Shown here: piece after piece, positions 53,233 to 55,840 of the stretch | Layout of the letters: every line of letters starts with the position of its first letter | Numbering within the stretch: position 1 is the stretch's first letter | DNA from: an uncultured Methylopila sp. | Lineage (GTDB): Bacteria; Pseudomonadota; Alphaproteobacteria; Rhizobiales; Methylopilaceae | NCBI GenBank assembly: GCA_902168115.1 | Contig: CABHPB010000150.1 | Span: 1 to 55,840, forward strand | DNA length: 55,840 nt | Reading direction: 5' to 3' | Notes under the pieces: model-generated | The model's database searches: none | Seen by the model: the letters and a program-made list of their open reading frames with translations, nothing else | Told to the model about the DNA's origin: nothing | Position numbers and translations under genes: made by a program

Positions 53233-53370
53233 CCTTCTCCCCTTGCGGGAGAAGGCGGCCGGCGGCGCAGCCGACGGTCGGATGAGGGGGCGCGTCCGCT
53301 TGGCGGGGCGCTCGAGCCTCATCCTGAGACGCCCCCTCATCCTTACCTTCTCCGTCGAGGGGAGAGGGGG
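53233..53370. repeat. Intergenic palindromic repeat cluster, second copy
   Basis: CCTTCTCC...GGGAGAAGG, GGCGGCCGGC...GCCGACGG, two GATGAGG-related CCTCATC blocks and a closing CCTTCTCC...GGGGAGAGG follow the SnoaL stop. Similar to 50088-50226. It may end both convergent genes. Confidence 0.65.
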
Positions 53371-53393
53371 GACGGAAACGTCGCGCTTGGCGA

Positions 53394-54272
53394 TCAGCGC
53401 CTGAGCGTCTCCCAGAACGCCTCCGCCGCCGGGCCCATCCGTCCGGCGCCGCGGAACAGGCGGATCTCGACCTCGATGGCCGAGCCCTCCTCCGCGGCGA
53501 GCGCGAGGCGGCCGTCGTCGAGCGGCGCCTGCGCGAGCGCGAGCGGCAGCCACGCCACCCCCTCCCCCGCGAGCGCCATGGACAGCAGGGTCGCGCCGAG
53601 GTGGCTGGTGAACACGATCTCGGCGTCGCGCGGCTTCCAGCGGGCGGCGACGATGCGACCGATGCCGGATTGCTCGGCGTAGGACAGCAGCCGCACCTTC
53701 GATCCCGCCTGGCCCGACCAGCGCCAGCGCGGCGCGCCGTCCGGGCCGGCCGCGCTCACCGGCACGATGCGGTCGTGGCCGACGATGGCGCTCGGAAAGC
53801 GGTTAGCCTCGAACAGTTCCGGCAGTTCCGGGTCGTGGTGGCAGAGCAGGAACTCGGCGTCGCCGCGCCGCATCACCTGCTCGCAGGCGGACATGTTGTC
53901 CGAGATCAGCCGGATCGCCCCGAGCCCCGGCGCGCATTCGCGGACCCAGCCGGGGAAGAAAGTGAAGCTCAGCGCATGCGTGCAGCAGAACCGAACGGCG
54001 TGCGCCTCGCGGCCGGAGATCGCCTTCACCTCGCGCTTCACGTCATGGATGCGCCGAACGATCTCGCCGGCATGCGCCAGCACGTGCTCGCCCGCGCGCG
54101 TCAGCGTCACCCCGCGCGGGTTGCGCTCGAACATTTCTGCGCCGATCCACGTCTCGAAGCTTTTGATGCGGCGGCTGAAGGCCGGCTGCGTGACGTTCCG
54201 GACTTCGGCGGCACGGGAAAAGTTGCGGGTCTCCGCGAGGGCCAAAAAGTCTTCGAGCCAGACGAGTTCCAT
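53394..54272 (-). CDS. LysR family regulator of the tartrate cluster
   Basis: A 292-residue regulator with N-terminal winged HTH (EDFLALAETRNFSRAAEV, TQPAFSRRIKSFETWIGAEM) and a C-terminal effector domain. It is divergent from tarD, with 282 bases between starts, and is the natural candidate to control tarD and the minus-strand dehydrogenase/tctC operon. Start ATG 54272 matches the standard LysR beginning. Effector, probably a tartrate isomer, is inferred. Confidence 0.87.
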   Translation of the reverse strand: MELVWLEDFLALAETRNFSRAAEVRNVTQPAFSRRIKSFETWIGAEMFERNPRGVTLTRAGEHVLAHAGEIVRRIHDVKREVKAISGREAHAVRFCCTHALSFTFFPGWVRECAPGLGAIRLISDNMSACEQVMRRGDAEFLLCHHDPELPELFEANRFPSAIVGHDRIVPVSAAGPDGAPRWRWSGQAGSKVRLLSYAEQSGIGRIVAARWKPRDAEIVFTSHLGATLLSMALAGEGVAWLPLALAQAPLDDGRLALAAEEGSAIEVEIRLFRGAGRMGPAAEAFWETLRR

Positions 54273-54299
54273 GGCCGTGTTCCGCCTTGGGGAGACGAA

Positions 54300-54420
54300 C
54301 TGCGTGCTTCGAGACGCCCGCTTGCAGCGGGCTCCTCAGCAGGAGGGCGCGCGGAGCATGCCACCCCAGACATCCCTCATGCTGAGGAGCCGGCCCTTCG
54401 GCCGGCGTCTCGAAGCACGC
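54300..54420. repeat. Composite palindromic repeat, copy B
   Basis: Same two half-elements as at 52660-52787, in swapped order: TGCGTGCTTCGAGACGCC with GGGCTCCTCAG, then CTCATGCTGAGGAGCCGG with GGCGTCTCGAAGCACGC. It lies between the LysR and tarD starts. Confidence 0.8.
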
Positions 54421-54489
54421 AATCGGCCGATGTCAGCCGTCTTCGTACCAGACCTCGAACCTATGCGCATCCGGCATGGATTTTTCCTA

Positions 54490-54503
54490 GATCGGCATTG
54501 GAT
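54490..54503. promoter_or_regulatory. Motif shared with the dehydrogenase operon, upstream of tarD
   Basis: GATCGGCATTGGAT matches 52609-52622 at 13 of 14 bases, 52 bases before the tarD ATG. Candidate binding site of the divergent LysR. Confidence 0.5.
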
Positions 54504-54554
54504 CGGCGCGTTCGGGCCATGCGAAAGCGGTCTTGCAACGAAGGAGCTTTCACG

Positions 54555-55718
54555 ATGCGCATCGTCGACGTCCGGGAGATCACGCAAGCCATCTCCTCGC
54601 CCATCCGCAACGCCTATATCGACTTCACCAAGATGACGACGAGCCTCGTCGCGGTGGTGACGGACGTGGTGCGGGACGGGCGCGCGGTCGTCGGCTACGG
54701 CTTCAACTCGAACGGCCGATACGGCCAGGGCGGGCTGATCCGCGAACGCTTCGCCCCTCGCCTGCTCGAGGCCGACCCGAAGTCGCTGATGAACGACGAA
54801 GGCGACAACATCGACCCCGACCGCGCCTGGGCGGCGATGATGACCAATGAAAAACCCGGCGGCCACGGCGAGCGCTCGGTCGCGGTCGGCACGCTCGACA
54901 TGGCGATCTGGGACGCGGTCGCGAAGATTTCCGGAAAACCGCTGTTCCGCCTGCTCGCCGAGCGCCACGGCATCGAGGCGAACCCCAAGGTCTTCGTCTA
55001 CGCCGCCGGCGGCTACTACTACCCGGGCAAGGGGAACGACGCGCTGCGCGGAGAGATGCGCGGCTATCTCGACCGCGGCTACAACGTCGTGAAGATGAAG
55101 ATCGGCGGCGCCTCGCTGGCCGAGGACCTCAAGCGGATCGAGGCCGTGCTCGCCGAGATCGATGGCCAGGGCCAGCTCGCCGTCGACGTCAACGGCCGCT
55201 TCGACCTCGAGACCGCGATCGCCTACGCCAAGGCGCTCAGGGAGTACCCGCTGTTCTGGTACGAGGAGGTCGGCGACCCGCTCGATTTTTCGCTGCAGGC
55301 CGCGCTCGCCGAGTTCTACCCCGGCCCGATGGCCACCGGCGAGAACCTGTTCTCGCATCAGGACGCCCGCAACCTGCTCCGCTACGGCGGCATGCGGCCG
55401 GACCGCGACTGGCTGCAGTTCGACTGCGCGCTCTCCTACGGCCTCTGCGAATACCAGCGCACGCTCGCAGCCTTGAAGGTCGCCGGCTGGGGCTGGGACC
55501 GCTGCATCCCGCATGGCGGCCACCAGATGTCGCTCAACATCGCCGCCGGCTTGGGGCTAGGCGGCAACGAGAGCTATCCGGACCTGTTCCAGCCCTATGG
55601 CGGGTTCCCGGACACGGTGCGGGTCGAGGACGGCCACATCGTCATGCCGGAGCTGCCGGGCATCGGCTTTGAGGGCAAGTCCGACCTGATCAAGGTGATG
55701 CGCGAGCTGGCGGCGTAA
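54555..55718 (+). CDS. tarD: D-tartrate dehydratase (enolase superfamily)
   Basis: A 387-residue mandelate-racemase-subgroup protein that dehydrates D-tartrate to oxaloacetate. Catalytic Lys182 lies in VVKMKIGG and His320 in PHGGHQ. Metal ligands are Asp211 (VDVNGRF), Glu237 (YEEVGD) and Glu263 (TGEN). These sit two positions from the recalled Bradyrhizobium TarD residues (K184, H322, D213, E239, E265). ATG 54555 is chosen by family length; the frame is open upstream. The gene is complete, 49 bases before the adapter. Confidence 0.94.
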   Translation: MRIVDVREITQAISSPIRNAYIDFTKMTTSLVAVVTDVVRDGRAVVGYGFNSNGRYGQGGLIRERFAPRLLEADPKSLMNDEGDNIDPDRAWAAMMTNEKPGGHGERSVAVGTLDMAIWDAVAKISGKPLFRLLAERHGIEANPKVFVYAAGGYYYPGKGNDALRGEMRGYLDRGYNVVKMKIGGASLAEDLKRIEAVLAEIDGQGQLAVDVNGRFDLETAIAYAKALREYPLFWYEEVGDPLDFSLQAALAEFYPGPMATGENLFSHQDARNLLRYGGMRPDRDWLQFDCALSYGLCEYQRTLAALKVAGWGWDRCIPHGGHQMSLNIAAGLGLGGNESYPDLFQPYGGFPDTVRVEDGHIVMPELPGIGFEGKSDLIKVMRELAA

Positions 55719-55767
55719 GGCTGCAACCCTTGCCATATGCCTCCCCTCTCTGAGGGGAGGGTAAGGG

Positions 55768-55840
55768 CTGTCTCTTATACACATCTCCGAGCCCACGAGA
55801 CGGACTCCTATCTCGTATGCCGTCTTCTGCTTGAAAAAAA
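55768..55840 (+). other. Illumina Nextera adapter with i7 index and poly-A (sequencing artefact)
   Basis: CTGTCTCTTATACACATCT (55768-55786) is the Nextera transposase end. CCGAGCCCACGAGAC follows to 55801, then an 8-base index GGACTCCT (55802-55809), the P7 sequence starting ATCTCGTATGCC (55810-55833), and seven A bases. This is adapter read-through left in the assembly, not genomic sequence. The minus-strand frame starting here begins MGSEMCIRDS, the well-known translation of this adapter. Confidence 0.99.

Noticed and set aside
55557-55796. Minus-strand frame beginning MGSEMCIRDS
   Set aside because: Its start is encoded by the Nextera adapter, and the rest is antisense to tarD.

Overview
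The window is GC-rich, densely packed DNA. It looks like a methylotrophic alphaproteobacterium of the Hyphomicrobiales (a Methylopila, Hansschlegelia or Methylocella-like lineage). That is inferred from the gene content: a full mxa methanol dehydrogenase operon with mxaZYX upstream, a trimethylamine monooxygenase / TMAO demethylase pair, a Bradyrhizobium-type D-tartrate dehydratase, and rhizobial-style palindromic repeats. No phylogenetic computation was possible. The last 73 bases are an Illumina Nextera adapter with index and poly-A, so the right edge is an assembly contig end and not biology.

Region 1 (1-6.5 kb) handles methylated amines: the end of a GcvT-like protein, tmm, tdm, a truncated hemoglobin, a formaldehyde-activating-enzyme paralogue that appears to lack the usual active-site His, and an N-formylglutamate amidohydrolase. 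Tmm makes TMAO, Tdm splits it to dimethylamine and formaldehyde, and the following genes plausibly deal with the C1 unit.

Region 2 (6.9-19 kb) is the least familiar part. It has a TauE/SafE permease, a P-type-ATPase-like protein whose catalytic motifs have decayed, a small acidic protein, ExoD, and then a mirror-image block: APC permease, small glycine-rich protein, second small protein, intact P1B-like ATPase with an unusual NCD transmembrane motif, a complex palindromic repeat, and inverted paralogues of the small protein and the APC permease. A sigma-54-like promoter precedes the first permease. I propose it as a candidate undescribed transport or membrane-stress system.

Region 3 (19-28.2 kb) is ordinary accessory content: a sulfate-binding protein with a SulP transporter, an ArsR/SRPBCC pair, a DUF3311/sodium-solute symporter pair, HdeD-like DUF308, AraC, and a Tat-exported subtilase-like protein.

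Region 4 (28.3-43.9 kb) is the methanol oxidation locus: divergent mxaZYX (lipoprotein, sensor kinase, regulator), then mxaFJGI (calcium-type dehydrogenase, periplasmic protein, cytochrome cL, small subunit), mxaRSACKLD (calcium insertion and maturation), a beta-propeller and a secreted protein, and a convergent pair encoding a membrane-anchored protein and a two-EF-hand periplasmic protein. From mxaR to the propeller every junction overlaps by 1 or 4 bases. Hairpins after mxaF and mxaI could set stoichiometry.

Region 5 (44-48 kb) has a Crp/Fnr regulator, an SDR, a Tat-exported hydrolase and a LysR regulator. Region 6 (48-55.7 kb) looks like a tartrate catabolic regulon: two beta-decarboxylating dehydrogenases, a TctC-type binding protein and a dehalogenase-like hydrolase on the minus strand, a SnoaL-like protein, a LysR regulator and D-tartrate dehydratase. 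A 14-base motif is shared upstream of the minus-strand operon and of the dehydratase gene.
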